The position numbers and the translations under genes are program-made. The notes below the pieces were generated by a model. The model was not told the origin of the DNA, did not search any database, and saw nothing but the letters and a program-made list of their open reading frames with translations. DNA of 64,000 nt from positions 2,167,501 through 2,231,500 of the forward strand of contig NZ_CP049783.1 in NCBI RefSeq assembly GCF_015710975.1, given 5' to 3'. Source of the DNA: Paenibacillus polymyxa. Its GTDB lineage: Bacteria; Bacillota; Bacilli; Paenibacillales; Paenibacillaceae. Shown here one piece after another: positions 9,037 through 18,042 of the stretch. Position 1 is the first letter of the stretch; every line of letters begins with the position of its first letter.

Positions 9037-9867
9037 ATGGAAATGCGTTATTCAACTCATCCCGAACATGCCAAGCATTTTACGACTGAAGAGTTGCGTC
9101 AGCACTATCTGATCCAGGAGCTTTTTGTACCTGAGGAAGTAAAGCTGGTCTATACGCATGAAGATCGTGTCATTATCGGGGGCATTCATCCCGTGAATAA
9201 ATCTGTTGCACTGGAAGGTAGCGATCAAATCAAAGCGGAAACTTTCCTGGAACGCCGTGAACTGGGTGTTTTTAATGTCGGCGGCAGCGGTACGGTCAAG
9301 GTGGATGGTGAAACTTACGAGCTGGCCACAAAAGACTGTCTCTACGTAGGTAAAGGTGCTAAGAAGTTGATCTTTGAAAGCGATTCCAGCGAAAAGCCTG
9401 CGAAATTTTATATCGTTTCAGCCTTGGCTCATACCACGTATCCAACGACGAAGCAGTCTTTTGCCGATGTGCCGTCTGAAAGTCTGGGTTCGCAAGAAAC
9501 AGCCAATAACCGTACGTTACGTCGCTTTATCCATGACGAAGGCATTCAAAGCTGCCAGCTGGTTATGGGGATGACCACGTTGGAGAACGGCAGTGTGTGG
9601 AACTCCATGCCGACACATGTTCATGACCGTCGCATGGAAGTGTATTTCTATTTTGAACTGGACGAAAACGCCAGAATGTTCCACCTGATGGGTGAGCCGA
9701 ACGAAACACGCCATCTGGTCATGAAAAATGATGAAGCCGTTATTTCTCCGCCTTGGTCTATCCATTGCGGTGCAGCTACAGGCAGCTATACCTTCATTTG
9801 GGGCATGGCCGGTGAAAATAAAACATACAAGGACATGGATCAGGTAGCCATGAGCGAGTTGCGTTAA
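9037..9867 (+). CDS. kduI: 5-keto-4-deoxyuronate isomerase
   Basis: 276-aa cupin-type isomerase that converts 5-keto-4-deoxyuronate to 2,5-diketo-3-deoxygluconate in pectin breakdown. The metal-site segment is visible as MPTHVHDRRMEVYFYF, with further His in PWSIHCGAATGSYTFIWGMAGEN, both hallmarks of KduI. Length matches the family. It is first in a three-gene operon with kdgA and kduD, driven from the promoter at 8925. Confidence 0.95.
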   Translation: MEMRYSTHPEHAKHFTTEELRQHYLIQELFVPEEVKLVYTHEDRVIIGGIHPVNKSVALEGSDQIKAETFLERRELGVFNVGGSGTVKVDGETYELATKDCLYVGKGAKKLIFESDSSEKPAKFYIVSALAHTTYPTTKQSFADVPSESLGSQETANNRTLRRFIHDEGIQSCQLVMGMTTLENGSVWNSMPTHVHDRRMEVYFYFELDENARMFHLMGEPNETRHLVMKNDEAVISPPWSIHCGAATGSYTFIWGMAGENKTYKDMDQVAMSELR

Positions 9868-9941
9868 TCATTGTATTGGAACGTAGACCTGCAAGCGGCT
9901 GAGGAACCATGGTCATCCCATTCGTGGAAAGGATCAGGAAC

Positions 9942-10586
9942 ATGACGAAAAAGAAAGTTTTGGAACATATTACTTCGGTTGGTGTTGTCGCAGTCATTCG
10001 GGGAAACACAGCGGAGGAAGCGTATCAAATGTCCAAAGCCTGTATTGAAGGCGGCTTGGATAATATTGAGCTTACGTTTACCACGCCAGATGCGGATCAG
10101 GTCATTCGAAGATTGAGAGACGAATTTAAGGATCGGGCCGTTATTGGTGCAGGAACTGTACTGGAGTCACTGACGGCGAGAATCGCTATTCTGGCTGGAG
10201 CAGAGTTTGTTGTGAGTCCTTCTTTTGAAGAAGAAACAGCGAAGCTATGCAATTTGTACGCTATTCCTTATATGCCTGGCTGCATGACGCTGAATGAGAT
10301 CAAGGAAGCCATGAAATTGGGTAGTGATGTTGTGAAGTTGTTCCCGGGCAATACGATGGGGGCGGACTTTGTTAAGGCCGTGAGAGGGCCAATGCCTCAC
10401 GTGCAGATTATGCCAACCGGTGGCGTTGATCTGGATAATATGGAAACCTGGCTGCGTAACGGCTGTGTGGCCGTGGGAATTGGAGGCAATTTGACGGCTC
10501 CAGCCAAGGAAGGTCGCTACGACTTGATCACAGAAAATGCAGCGCGTTATGTGGCTAAATACAAAGAAGTACGTGCAGCGTTGTAG
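9942..10586 (+). CDS. kdgA: KDPG / KHG aldolase
   Basis: 214-aa class I aldolase that cleaves 2-keto-3-deoxy-6-phosphogluconate to pyruvate and glyceraldehyde-3-phosphate. The active-site pattern is present: VVAVIRG, then VIGAGTVL, and the Schiff-base lysine region GSDVVKLFPG. ATG 9942 is preferred over one at 9909 because AAAGGA precedes it and the protein then begins like the family (MTKKKVLEHI). It lies between kduI and kduD. Confidence 0.92.
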   Translation: MTKKKVLEHITSVGVVAVIRGNTAEEAYQMSKACIEGGLDNIELTFTTPDADQVIRRLRDEFKDRAVIGAGTVLESLTARIAILAGAEFVVSPSFEEETAKLCNLYAIPYMPGCMTLNEIKEAMKLGSDVVKLFPGNTMGADFVKAVRGPMPHVQIMPTGGVDLDNMETWLRNGCVAVGIGGNLTAPAKEGRYDLITENAARYVAKYKEVRAAL

Positions 10587-10635
10587 GCTTCAGAAAATAT
10601 AGGTTTTTATACTAATTTGTGATGGAGGCGTAGGT

Positions 10636-11412
10636 ATGGGTCTGGACGATTTTTCATTGGATTTTTTCAGTCTAAAAGGTAAAACGGCGATTGTAACAGG
10701 AGGCAACAGTGGATTAGGTCAAGGATATTCCGTAGCTTTGGCCAAGGCAGGCGCAAACCTGTTCATTGTAGCTAACAATGATGATTATGAAGAAACAAGA
10801 CGTCTGCTGGAGCCAACGGGTGTGAAGTTTGCTTTTCACCAGGCTGACCTGACTGAGAAAGCATCCATTAAAAAACTTGTAGAAGAGTGTGTCAAGGAAT
10901 TTGGCAAAATTGATATCCTTGTCAATAACGCGGGTACGATCCGCCGCGCTCCTTTGCTGGAGTATAAAGATGAAGATTGGGACGCTGTTATGGAAATCAA
11001 CCTGAATGCTGTATACCATTTGAGCCAGGAAGTGGCGAAGATAATGGTAGAGCAAAAAAGCGGGAAGATTATTAATGTCGCTTCTATGCTTGCTTTCCAG
11101 GGCGGCAAGTTCGTTCCGCCATATACAGCAAGCAAGCACGCAGTAGCTGGTATAACCAAGGCATTTGCGAACGAACTGGCGGTTCATAACGTTCAGATTA
11201 ATGCGATTGCTCCTGGTTATATTGCTACAGCGAACACAGCTCCAATTCGTGCGGATGAAAGTCGCAATCAAGAGATTTTGTCACGTATTCCTGCGGGTCG
11301 TTGGGGTGATCCGTCTGACCTGATGGGGGTTGTTGTTTTCCTCGCCAGTCAGGGTTCGGACTACATGAATGGTCATATCTTGGCGGTGGATGGCGGCTGG
11401 CTGGTACGTTAA
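10636..11412 (+). CDS. kduD: 2-deoxy-D-gluconate 3-dehydrogenase (SDR)
   Basis: 258-aa short-chain dehydrogenase that reduces 2,5-diketo-3-deoxygluconate to 2-keto-3-deoxygluconate, the substrate of KdgK. The TGGNSGLGQGYSVALAKAG nucleotide motif, NNAG and the catalytic YTASK are present. GGAGG precedes the start. It is the last gene of the kduI-kdgA-kduD operon, with a terminator at 11444-11486. Confidence 0.92.
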   Translation: MGLDDFSLDFFSLKGKTAIVTGGNSGLGQGYSVALAKAGANLFIVANNDDYEETRRLLEPTGVKFAFHQADLTEKASIKKLVEECVKEFGKIDILVNNAGTIRRAPLLEYKDEDWDAVMEINLNAVYHLSQEVAKIMVEQKSGKIINVASMLAFQGGKFVPPYTASKHAVAGITKAFANELAVHNVQINAIAPGYIATANTAPIRADESRNQEILSRIPAGRWGDPSDLMGVVVFLASQGSDYMNGHILAVDGGWLVR

Positions 11413-11443
11413 GCAGAGCTACTCACATCGAAGTTATGAACTG

Positions 11444-11486
11444 AAAGCTGCCTCAAAAGGAAATCATCCTTTCAGGCAGCTTTTTT
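11444..11486 (+). terminator. Terminator of the kdu operon
   Basis: AAAGCTGCCT..AAAGG / CCTTT.AGGCAGCTTT stem followed by a T run. Confidence 0.88.
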
Positions 11487-11657
11487 GTATGATGAAGTGA
11501 TAAGCTGATTTTAAAATTGGGGCGCTGTGTCGATCCGTCCTATGCATATGGCACGAATGCCTTTATAATTTAATGAGATAAAAATTGCCTAGGCTCCAGC
11601 CGTTACACTTGGTTGGAGCCTTTGAGCATAATACAGAATGGATTGGAGAATGGAGAG

Positions 11658-12896
11658 ATGAGTTCACAGCAACACCAACGAGCTTTGGTATACAAATCGT
11701 TGTGGCATGCAGGTCCTTGGGTGCTTGCCGCAGGGATCATCCTGGTAGGTGCCAATCTGCGCGCCTCGATTACTTCGGTAGGACCTCTTATCGGTTTGAT
11801 TAAGGATTCTTTGCATATTTCGAATACACTAAGTGGTCTGTTAACGACGTTCCCGCTGCTTGCTTTTGCACTGTTGTCGCCTTTTGTAGCCAAACTGTCG
11901 CGGCGCTTCGGGTCTTCCCTTATTATTTTTGCGGCCTTGCTGCTGTTGACCGCAGGTATTGTAGTGCGCTCGACGCTGGGGGTGACTGCATTATTTGTCG
12001 GGACTGCGATGCTGGGACTGGCTATTGCTGTGTGCAATGTTTTGCTGCCCAGTTTGATCAAAGAGGAATTTCCACGCAACAGCGGACTAATGACCGGCGT
12101 ATATTCCGTATCCATGAATGTGGTCGCTGCAACAGCATCCGGTCTGAGTATACCGCTGGCTCTGAACGGAGGAATGGGCTGGCGCGGTGCTTTGGGGATT
12201 TGGGCGATTGTCGGTGTCCTAGGTATTTTACTTTGGGTGCCGCAGCTCCTTAAGGCGCGCCGAACGGCTAGTCAAGCGGTAGTATCTGCCCGAACGGTGA
12301 ATGTGTATAAATCGTCTTTGGCTTGGAAGGTAACGCTGTTTATGGGGCTGCAATCTGCCCTGTTCTATGTTCCTGCTGCCTGGTTTCCCGAAATGATGAG
12401 CGGACAGGGAATGGATTCAGAGACTGCGGGATGGATGCTGTCTGTGATGCAATTTTCGCAAATGCCATTTACTTTTATTGTGCCTATTTGGGCGGCGCGA
12501 GTGAAGGATCAGCGGATATTGGTTCTGATTATGGCTGCGCTCTATTTTATAGGTCTGGGTGGATTTCTGCTCGGGGCTACACAGTGGAGTGTGATTTGGG
12601 TCATTTGTATGGGTATAGCGGGTGGTTTTGCTTTTCCGCTAGTTATGATGTTCTTTAATTTGCGGACGCGAACACCGCAGCAGGCAGCAGAGCTGTCAGG
12701 TATGGCGCAATCCTTTGGTTATTTGCTAGCAGCGACTGGGCCGACGCTGTTCGGCTATTTGCATGATGCGACACGAGGCTGGACAATTCCGCTGCTTTTA
12801 CTCTTGTGCCTGAGTGTTCTGCTTATGTTTACAGGGCTGGGTGCAGCTAAGAAACGATATGTCGGAGGCGAGGTGGATGATCAGGCTGCAATTTGA
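11658..12896 (+). CDS. MFS transporter, CynX/NimT-like
   Basis: 412-aa protein with about twelve hydrophobic segments. LVGANLRASITSVGPLIGLI near the N-terminus is characteristic of the cyanate/nitroimidazole (CynX) branch of the major facilitator superfamily. The frame is open from a TTG at 11613, but the ATG at 11658 has GGAG nine bases upstream and gives the usual N-terminus. A GC-rich inverted repeat (about 11590-11620) lies in the leader. The gene overlaps the following regulator gene by 20 bases. The substrate is unknown. Confidence 0.82.
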   Translation: MSSQQHQRALVYKSLWHAGPWVLAAGIILVGANLRASITSVGPLIGLIKDSLHISNTLSGLLTTFPLLAFALLSPFVAKLSRRFGSSLIIFAALLLLTAGIVVRSTLGVTALFVGTAMLGLAIAVCNVLLPSLIKEEFPRNSGLMTGVYSVSMNVVAATASGLSIPLALNGGMGWRGALGIWAIVGVLGILLWVPQLLKARRTASQAVVSARTVNVYKSSLAWKVTLFMGLQSALFYVPAAWFPEMMSGQGMDSETAGWMLSVMQFSQMPFTFIVPIWAARVKDQRILVLIMAALYFIGLGGFLLGATQWSVIWVICMGIAGGFAFPLVMMFFNLRTRTPQQAAELSGMAQSFGYLLAATGPTLFGYLHDATRGWTIPLLLLLCLSVLLMFTGLGAAKKRYVGGEVDDQAAI

Positions 12897-14028
12897 TGCA
12901 GATGGCTACAGTGTGGTCTATAATGCAGATCGTGTTATGTTGTTGGCTAAAGAGTTTGCGTTGTTGCGCTTTTTATACGATAACCGGAATCAGGTGTTCA
13001 CCCGGGAACAACTGCTGGATCGTGTGTGGCCACTGGAATATCCAGTGGAGCGTACAGTGGATGATCATATCTATAGATTGCGCAAAAAACTTAAGTCATG
13101 GAATGGACTCCGTATTCATACGGTCAGAGGATATGGCTACAGCTTGACCCTGACTGGCATACAACCACGAAATCATCCTTCTTTGCACGATCAGGAAGTA
13201 CAGGACGCCGTTCATGGACTTTTTCGAAAGTATCACCTGCTGGGGCAAGGCGATTCCATCGTAGCGCTGGCTGAACAGCAGGAGCAGATGGGTTTCCAAA
13301 TGTCTGCCTATTATCAAATGTATACCCGTTTTGTACAGGCGGATGTAGCTTGGTTTTTGAAACAAGAGGATTTTGCACCCGCAGACCGTTTGTATTGGAT
13401 GTTGCTGCTTTATACGTGCACCGCAGGGGTAACGGATCAAGGGCTTGCCCTATGTGAGCGTGCGCTTGCCAGCGGATTGCTGTCCAGTGATCAGGAGCGG
13501 GAATTACGTATCCTCAATATTCTGGAGGCTTACGTGGAGAATGGACAACCTGAACGCGCACAGGAAGGTCTACCACTGACCTTCAAGGTTATGGTGCGGG
13601 ATGATCTTGATAAATTTGTGATGCCAGTTGCGCTCATGGAGATGTACATGCATCTGGTCGCCAATCATATGGAAAAGGCTGCCGAACTGTCTGATCGTCT
13701 GGAAGGCATGCTGTCAGAGGCTCCGTATTTGCGCGAACTGGGCCGTTATCGCTTGCTGCGCGGACTTATGCTGTTGCGTACTGGAGATGTGGACCAGGCC
13801 GAGAGGCTCATGGATGAGGGGCTGGTCACCCTTGATATGGCAAAACAGGAACTGCTAAAGATCAAAGCGGTTAGTCAAATTCGCAGTTTCTTAAAGTTGT
13901 GCGGCCCGTATCCCATGCTGGAAGAGAAGTATGCGGCTCAATACGATCAACTTGATCGGGACAATAGCTTAACACTGCGTCGTTCGGAGCTGAGGTGCTG
14001 GCTGGAGCAGATCCTTTTTGTGGCCTGA
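12877..14028 (+). CDS. Winged-helix regulator without receiver domain, helical C-terminus
   Basis: 383 aa. Residues about 1-95 form an OmpR/PhoB-type winged helix (LAKEFALLRFLYDNRNQVFT, then ERTVDDHIYRLRKKL and IHTVRGYGYSL). No phospho-receiver domain precedes it. The remaining roughly 280 residues are helical, Leu/Glu-rich and TPR-like. ATG 12877 has GGAGG eight bases upstream and lies inside the end of the upstream MFS gene, implying coupled expression. It may control the flanking MFS genes, but that is inference. Confidence 0.7.
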   Translation: MIRLQFDADGYSVVYNADRVMLLAKEFALLRFLYDNRNQVFTREQLLDRVWPLEYPVERTVDDHIYRLRKKLKSWNGLRIHTVRGYGYSLTLTGIQPRNHPSLHDQEVQDAVHGLFRKYHLLGQGDSIVALAEQQEQMGFQMSAYYQMYTRFVQADVAWFLKQEDFAPADRLYWMLLLYTCTAGVTDQGLALCERALASGLLSSDQERELRILNILEAYVENGQPERAQEGLPLTFKVMVRDDLDKFVMPVALMEMYMHLVANHMEKAAELSDRLEGMLSEAPYLRELGRYRLLRGLMLLRTGDVDQAERLMDEGLVTLDMAKQELLKIKAVSQIRSFLKLCGPYPMLEEKYAAQYDQLDRDNSLTLRRSELRCWLEQILFVA

Positions 14029-14119
14029 TTTTTTTAGCTGTCTGATTTTCCTCTGATATAGGCCCGCTAGAATGTTCTTATTGCTAAAGAAGCAGATAAT
14101 GAGAGCAGGGTGAGTAGAA

Positions 14120-15487
14120 ATGAAGGAAAAGAAAGAATTGCAGTCCACGCCTAGCATTTGGCGTAATGGCCATTTTCGGCGGATGTTTGCGGCACATACG
14201 GCTGCTTCCTTTGGTGATTGGTTTGATGCTATCGCCATTCAGGTGCTTGTTGCTTACCGCTGGGAAGCTGACCCGATGCTGATTGCGCTGATTCCGGTAG
14301 TTATGGCGCTACCGGGTCTGCTGCTCGGTTCCATTGCAGGCACGTTAGCCGACCGGGTACATAAGGCCCGACTGATGATCGGCTGCGATGTAGCTGTCGC
14401 CTTATTGACGCTGACGATTCTCGCCGTCCCTGGTCCGGTGTGGCTGTTGCCTTTGCTCGGCTTGCGCGCGGCTGCGGGCGTATTCCAGATGCCGTCACAG
14501 CAAGGCTTGACCCGTACAGTAGTCGCCAGTGGCGATCTGTTCCGTGCAACCTCACTGAATGGGCTGGTCAACCAGGCTTCCAAAGTGGCGGGACCATTGC
14601 TGGGCGCCATGACCTTGACTGTGCTGTCCCCGCAAGCATGCATTATCCTAAATGCACTGCTGCGCCTCTGCTCCGGCCTCTTGCTATGGCCGCTGCGCGG
14701 AATCGGTCCGGCGCTGGCCAGCACAGACCAGCAAGCGGTTGCTGGTGCTGACGAGCAGCTCGGAAAGTCGACATCGGTTACAGCGCATGGGGCTGATGAT
14801 GCCAAGATGCAGGGAGAGCCTGCTCGCGTATCCCGTTTTTTCAGCCAGTGGCGGGAGGGTTGGGCGTTCCTCTGGCGCAGTCGAATGCTTTTGCATACGC
14901 TCATATTCGGGCTGTTCGGCTTGATCGCCATTCTTATGATCGACTACCAGTTTCCTACGCTGCTGCGAGTGCTCGCCCCAGGCAACGAATCGCTGCTCGG
15001 CTGGCTAGTTTCAGCCATAGGTGCTGGCGCAGTCGGCTGTATGCTTGTGCTTAATCGCTTGAATCGTATAAGCGCAGGCTGGGGACTCGGTGGAGGGTAT
15101 GTGCTGATTGGCGGAGCGATTGCCGCTTTAGGCTGGGCGCAACCCGGGACAGGACTACCCGTACTACTTACGATCGGGGCCATGCTAGGTGTGGGGAATG
15201 GTCTGTACATTATCACCCAGAATTACATATTACAAGCCAAAACCCCTGCTGATATGGTGGGGCGTGTCTTCGGTATTCAAAGTACCGTGATTGGAGCGAT
15301 CATGGTCATTTCGCCGCTTACCGGGGGAGTATTGATCCGAATAGCAGGGGCAGGAACGGCTTTTGTCTGGATCGGGATGTCTGTTGGAATCCTGGGTTTG
15401 GCAGGACTTCTGCTTCAATCTGTAATTTGGCGCGAGTCTCTTGCTGATCCTCCCCCTTCGACTGAACAAAATGTCGATCTAGCGTAA
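14120..15487 (+). CDS. MFS transporter (multidrug-efflux type)
   Basis: 455-aa membrane protein with about twelve hydrophobic segments. The N-terminal FGDWFDAIAIQVLVAYRW and the following GSIAGTLADRVHKARL, a variant of the MFS A-motif loop, place it in the MFS_3/EntS-like group. A long hydrophilic central loop (about residues 200-240) separates the two halves. It follows the winged-helix gene by about 90 bases and may be in its regulon. The substrate is unknown. Confidence 0.82.
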   Translation: MKEKKELQSTPSIWRNGHFRRMFAAHTAASFGDWFDAIAIQVLVAYRWEADPMLIALIPVVMALPGLLLGSIAGTLADRVHKARLMIGCDVAVALLTLTILAVPGPVWLLPLLGLRAAAGVFQMPSQQGLTRTVVASGDLFRATSLNGLVNQASKVAGPLLGAMTLTVLSPQACIILNALLRLCSGLLLWPLRGIGPALASTDQQAVAGADEQLGKSTSVTAHGADDAKMQGEPARVSRFFSQWREGWAFLWRSRMLLHTLIFGLFGLIAILMIDYQFPTLLRVLAPGNESLLGWLVSAIGAGAVGCMLVLNRLNRISAGWGLGGGYVLIGGAIAALGWAQPGTGLPVLLTIGAMLGVGNGLYIITQNYILQAKTPADMVGRVFGIQSTVIGAIMVISPLTGGVLIRIAGAGTAFVWIGMSVGILGLAGLLLQSVIWRESLADPPPSTEQNVDLA

Positions 15488-15873
15488 TCGTTTGCTTCCA
15501 TTTAAGAAATTTATATTATTGTAGCATCAATATTTTTAGCATAGGAGAGATCGAGTTGACTCAAAATTATTCGTCCGCAACGCCAGTGGCACGACTGCTT
15601 GAAGGATCACGAGTGTACTTGCGTCCCATTAACGTGGAGGACACCGAGCTGTATTATAATACGTTGTTTCATCAGGAAGTGCGGAGGCTGACGGGCACAC
15701 AGCGAAGCTTTACCAAAGACCAAATTGCTCGTTATATAGAAGCCATACCAGCTAATAGCTTGTCAAGATTACCAGTAAAGTGATTCTAAATCATGTGGTA
15801 TAGTTAAAATGAGCATGCCAAATAACCCTCCAATTTCCGTTGTGTCTTGGAAGGTTATGCCAATGATAATCTT

Positions 15874-17082
15874 TTAAATTGGACTAAATTCCTTTTTGTT
15901 TTTCAAGATTGCATAAAGCCAATGGATGAGCTTATTTGCACATGCGATTAGAGCTACTTTATGTGGTTTTCCTTCTGCTCTCTTGCGATCATAGAACGCT
16001 TTGAGTCGCATATTTCGGGAGCGTATAAGCCCACACTGGACAGCCATTACCAGTGCGTAACGCAACTGCCTGGAACCACGTTTCGTGATTCGGTTTCGAG
16101 TTGCTGTAAATTTACCGGAAGCAAAGACACTCGGGTCAATGCCTGCAAAGGCGACTAGCTTTTTAGGATGATCAAATCGGTCGACTTCTCCAATTTCAGA
16201 TAAAATTGTTGCCGCAATTTTATGCCCAATACCGGGAATCGACTGAATTAATTCATACTCTTCAATTTCTTCGGCCAGAGCATCTATGTTCTGTTCCAAT
16301 TCAGTAAGATGCTCTTGATACTGAAGAATGAGGGTAATAAGGACTTTCAAATTGATTAAGTGGCTAGCATACATGGTTTGCTGAAACGGGTTTTGTTTTG
16401 CCGCATCTAGCAGTCGTTGAATCCGTTGGTTAATCCAGTCCTCTGAACGCCCTCGTTTCGAAGAAAGCAGTTCTTTCATCTTAGCTTTGAGTGTATTTTC
16501 ATCTGTCTGCAAAACTGAATATGAGGTTGGGAATTCACTTAAAAACCGTAGTGAAACACCGGAATACATAGCTCCAAAGACGCCTTTGTAAGCCGGGAAA
16601 ACCTGATCTAAAACAGCTTGGAATTGTAGTTTAGTCTGTACACACATCTTTGAAAGAGAATCATATTGTCTTGTAAGATAGCGCAGATTGAGAAGTTGCA
16701 CCCCTCTTTTTTTAAAAGGTTCAAACTCTTCCTTGTAGTACAATTCTCCCAATAGGTAAGCGTCAGCAGCATCCGTCTTTACTTTACGAAGTTGAGACTT
16801 TCTAAGCCGATTTGAGATGAGCGGATTAATGATAATGTAAATGTAGTGATGTTCTTCTAGGAACTGAACAACGGGACTTTGGTAATGGCCGGTTGCTTCT
16901 AGAATAAGCAGAGGACGTAGTTTGGATGCAGTCTCAACATCCTTCAAAACTTGATGTAAATTTGCTAGGCCATCACGAGTGTGCTCGAAGTGGAATGTCC
17001 CTCTGAAGGGCTTTCCGCGCGCTAAAAAGGCTTGTCCATGACTTTCTTCTTTTGAAATATCTAGACCGACAACTGGATTCAT
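15874..17082 (-). CDS. IS110-family DEDD transposase/recombinase
   Basis: 402 aa. The N-terminal RuvC-like DEDD domain shows D8 (VVGLDISK), E62 (LEATGHY), D104 and D107 (KTDAADA). The C-terminal transposase_20 domain has the helix-hairpin-helix IQSIPGIGHKIAATILSEIG and FAGIDPSVFASGKF, containing the conserved serine, then ITKRGSRQLRYAL. I chose ATG 17082 because AGGGAG precedes it and the protein then starts MNPVVGLDIS; the frame extends to 17148. It appears full length and intact. By family it recombines DNA under guidance of an RNA made from the element's own leader. Confidence 0.93.
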   Translation of the reverse strand: MNPVVGLDISKEESHGQAFLARGKPFRGTFHFEHTRDGLANLHQVLKDVETASKLRPLLILEATGHYQSPVVQFLEEHHYIYIIINPLISNRLRKSQLRKVKTDAADAYLLGELYYKEEFEPFKKRGVQLLNLRYLTRQYDSLSKMCVQTKLQFQAVLDQVFPAYKGVFGAMYSGVSLRFLSEFPTSYSVLQTDENTLKAKMKELLSSKRGRSEDWINQRIQRLLDAAKQNPFQQTMYASHLINLKVLITLILQYQEHLTELEQNIDALAEEIEEYELIQSIPGIGHKIAATILSEIGEVDRFDHPKKLVAFAGIDPSVFASGKFTATRNRITKRGSRQLRYALVMAVQCGLIRSRNMRLKAFYDRKRAEGKPHKVALIACANKLIHWLYAILKNKKEFSPI

Positions 17083-17149
17083 TTCATCTCTCCCTGTAAG
17101 TTTAGATTCCCCGGCATCCCTAAGGTTCTTCTTGTCGCTCCATAGCATC

Positions 17150-17290
17150 GCTTGTTATACGGGATCTTACGTCCCAACCAGCCTCAATCATGGTCATGAC
17201 AAGTAGGGCGAACACTATAGCGCTCGGGATCAAGTCCCACGGGCAGGTACGTTCGACCAGGCTACCTTAATCCTCTATGCAAATGAAAAA
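17150..17290 (-). ncRNA. Candidate bridge RNA of the IS110 element
   Basis: The leader contains two similar hairpins reading GGGA-loop-TCCC (minus strand; 17226-17238 and 17161-17175). Just before the first is CCTGCCC (17241-17247), identical to the target flank at 17332-17338. Just before the second is GGCTGG (17178-17183), matching the element's other end AGCTGG (15748-15753) in five of six bases. Each match lies two bases from its hairpin. This resembles the target- and donor-binding loops of known IS110 bridge RNAs. The right-hand guides are weak, and the RNA ends are guesses. Confidence 0.45.
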
Positions 17291-17318
17291 AGGATCAACC
17301 AGAAAGAACTGGTTGATC
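17287..17318 (-). terminator. Hairpin at the element's leader end
   Basis: Perfect 10-bp stem GATCAACCAG / CTGGTTGATC with a 6-base loop. On the minus strand it is followed by CCTTTTTT, so it can act as an intrinsic terminator shielding the element from outside transcription, or be the 5' stem-loop of the bridge RNA. Confidence 0.6.
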
Positions 17319-17833
17319 TCATAATACGAAAGGGCAGGATTCCTCAAGCCTGCTGCTGCTCATTGCACTTCAGGAAGATGATCGTGTCATCGGGGATATT
17401 GCGCTACAGGATATGGATAGCCTGAATCACAGCGCCAATATCCGTATTGCGATCAATGAGCATGGGGATCAAGGCAAAGGCTACGGCACCGAAGCGCTTG
17501 TGCTCATGCTAGGCTATGGATTCGGTATTTGTAACCTGCATCGGATTGAGCTGAATGTATTTGATTTTAATGAAAAGGCCATCCGCTGCTATGAAAAAGT
17601 AGGCTTTCAACGTGAAGGTGTGCAGCGGGATGCTTTATTTTACAATCACCAATACCACGATTCGATTTTGATGAGTATGCTGCAGCATGAATATCGCGAC
17701 AGATATGTGAAACAAGCAGAAAGTTGAATCAATACGTTTACACGGGTTTGCAGAAGAGATATAATTAAAAGATAAAGTTACTTGTTTGCGCAAGGATAAC
17801 CGACAACATCAAATGAATATATGAATTACCGGA

Positions 17834-17857
17834 GGAGCCTGTCACCAAGGCTCCTTT
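17834..17857 (+). terminator. Terminator after GNAT remnant
   Basis: GGAGCCT-GTCACCA-AGGCTCC stem followed by TTTATG. It ends transcription through the 3' GNAT fragment. Confidence 0.7.
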
Positions 17858-17867
17858 ATGTCTTTTT

Positions 17868-17905
17868 AGGGGAACCTGTGCTGTATGTCGGGTTTCCCTT
17901 TTTAT
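17868..17905 (+). terminator. Second hairpin before the antiporter gene
   Basis: AGGGGAACC / GGGTTTCCC imperfect stem followed by TTTTTA. The rest of 17906-18042 is AT-rich and probably holds the antiporter promoter, not resolved. Confidence 0.5.
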
Positions 17906-18042
17906 TTTGCGAGTTGTTGGTCTGTTTAAGGTCAGACACATATTTTGGACGATTGTTCTGCATTTTATGATTATCCGTTTTCTTCAATTGTAGATGATGT
18001 GCAAATGAGTTCAAGGATTAAATAAAAGGAGGTTATTAACCT

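Larger units (their letters stand above)
15746..17329 (-). mobile_element. IS110-family insertion sequence, about 1584 bp
   Basis: The boundaries are inferred from the interrupted GNAT gene: excision of 15746-17329 rejoins its frame. The element carries one DEDD transposase on the minus strand, about 125 bp of non-coding DNA after it and about 245 bp before it. No long terminal inverted repeats are visible, as expected for IS110. The long leader before the transposase is where the classic IS110 group encodes its bridge RNA. The ends are uncertain by a few bases. Confidence 0.75.
15556..17727 (+). pseudogene. GNAT acetyltransferase gene interrupted by IS110-family element
   Basis: The 5' part (15556-15744, TTG start with AGGAG before it) encodes the RimJ/RimL-like N-terminus (GSRVYLRPINVEDTELYYNT). 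The 3' part (about 17330-17727) encodes the acetyl-CoA-binding half (GDQGKGYGTEALVLMLGYGF, then HRIELNVFDFNEKAIRCYEK). Removing 15746-17329 restores one continuous frame of about 195 aa, the normal length of this family, with the joint reading EAKGQDSSS. The gene was therefore intact before insertion. A downstream fragment starting at ATG 17413 would lack the substrate-binding half and is unlikely to be active. Confidence 0.85.

Noticed and set aside
11587..11622. GC-rich inverted repeat before the CynX-like gene as a riboswitch or attenuator
   Set aside because: It has only a short T stretch and no alternative fold; it may be a weak terminator or chance. Not enough support for a feature.
14254..14931. 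225-aa minus-strand frame inside the second MFS gene
   Set aside because: It is the antisense shadow of a GC-rich coding stretch; Arg/Ser/Pro-rich without domain features.
15745..17327. 4-bp ATAC repeats at both ends of the IS110 element as a target-site duplication
   Set aside because: Joining at this repeat leaves the GNAT gene out of frame (17 bases between fixed codons), while joining at 15745/17330 restores it; IS110 elements also do not normally make such duplications.
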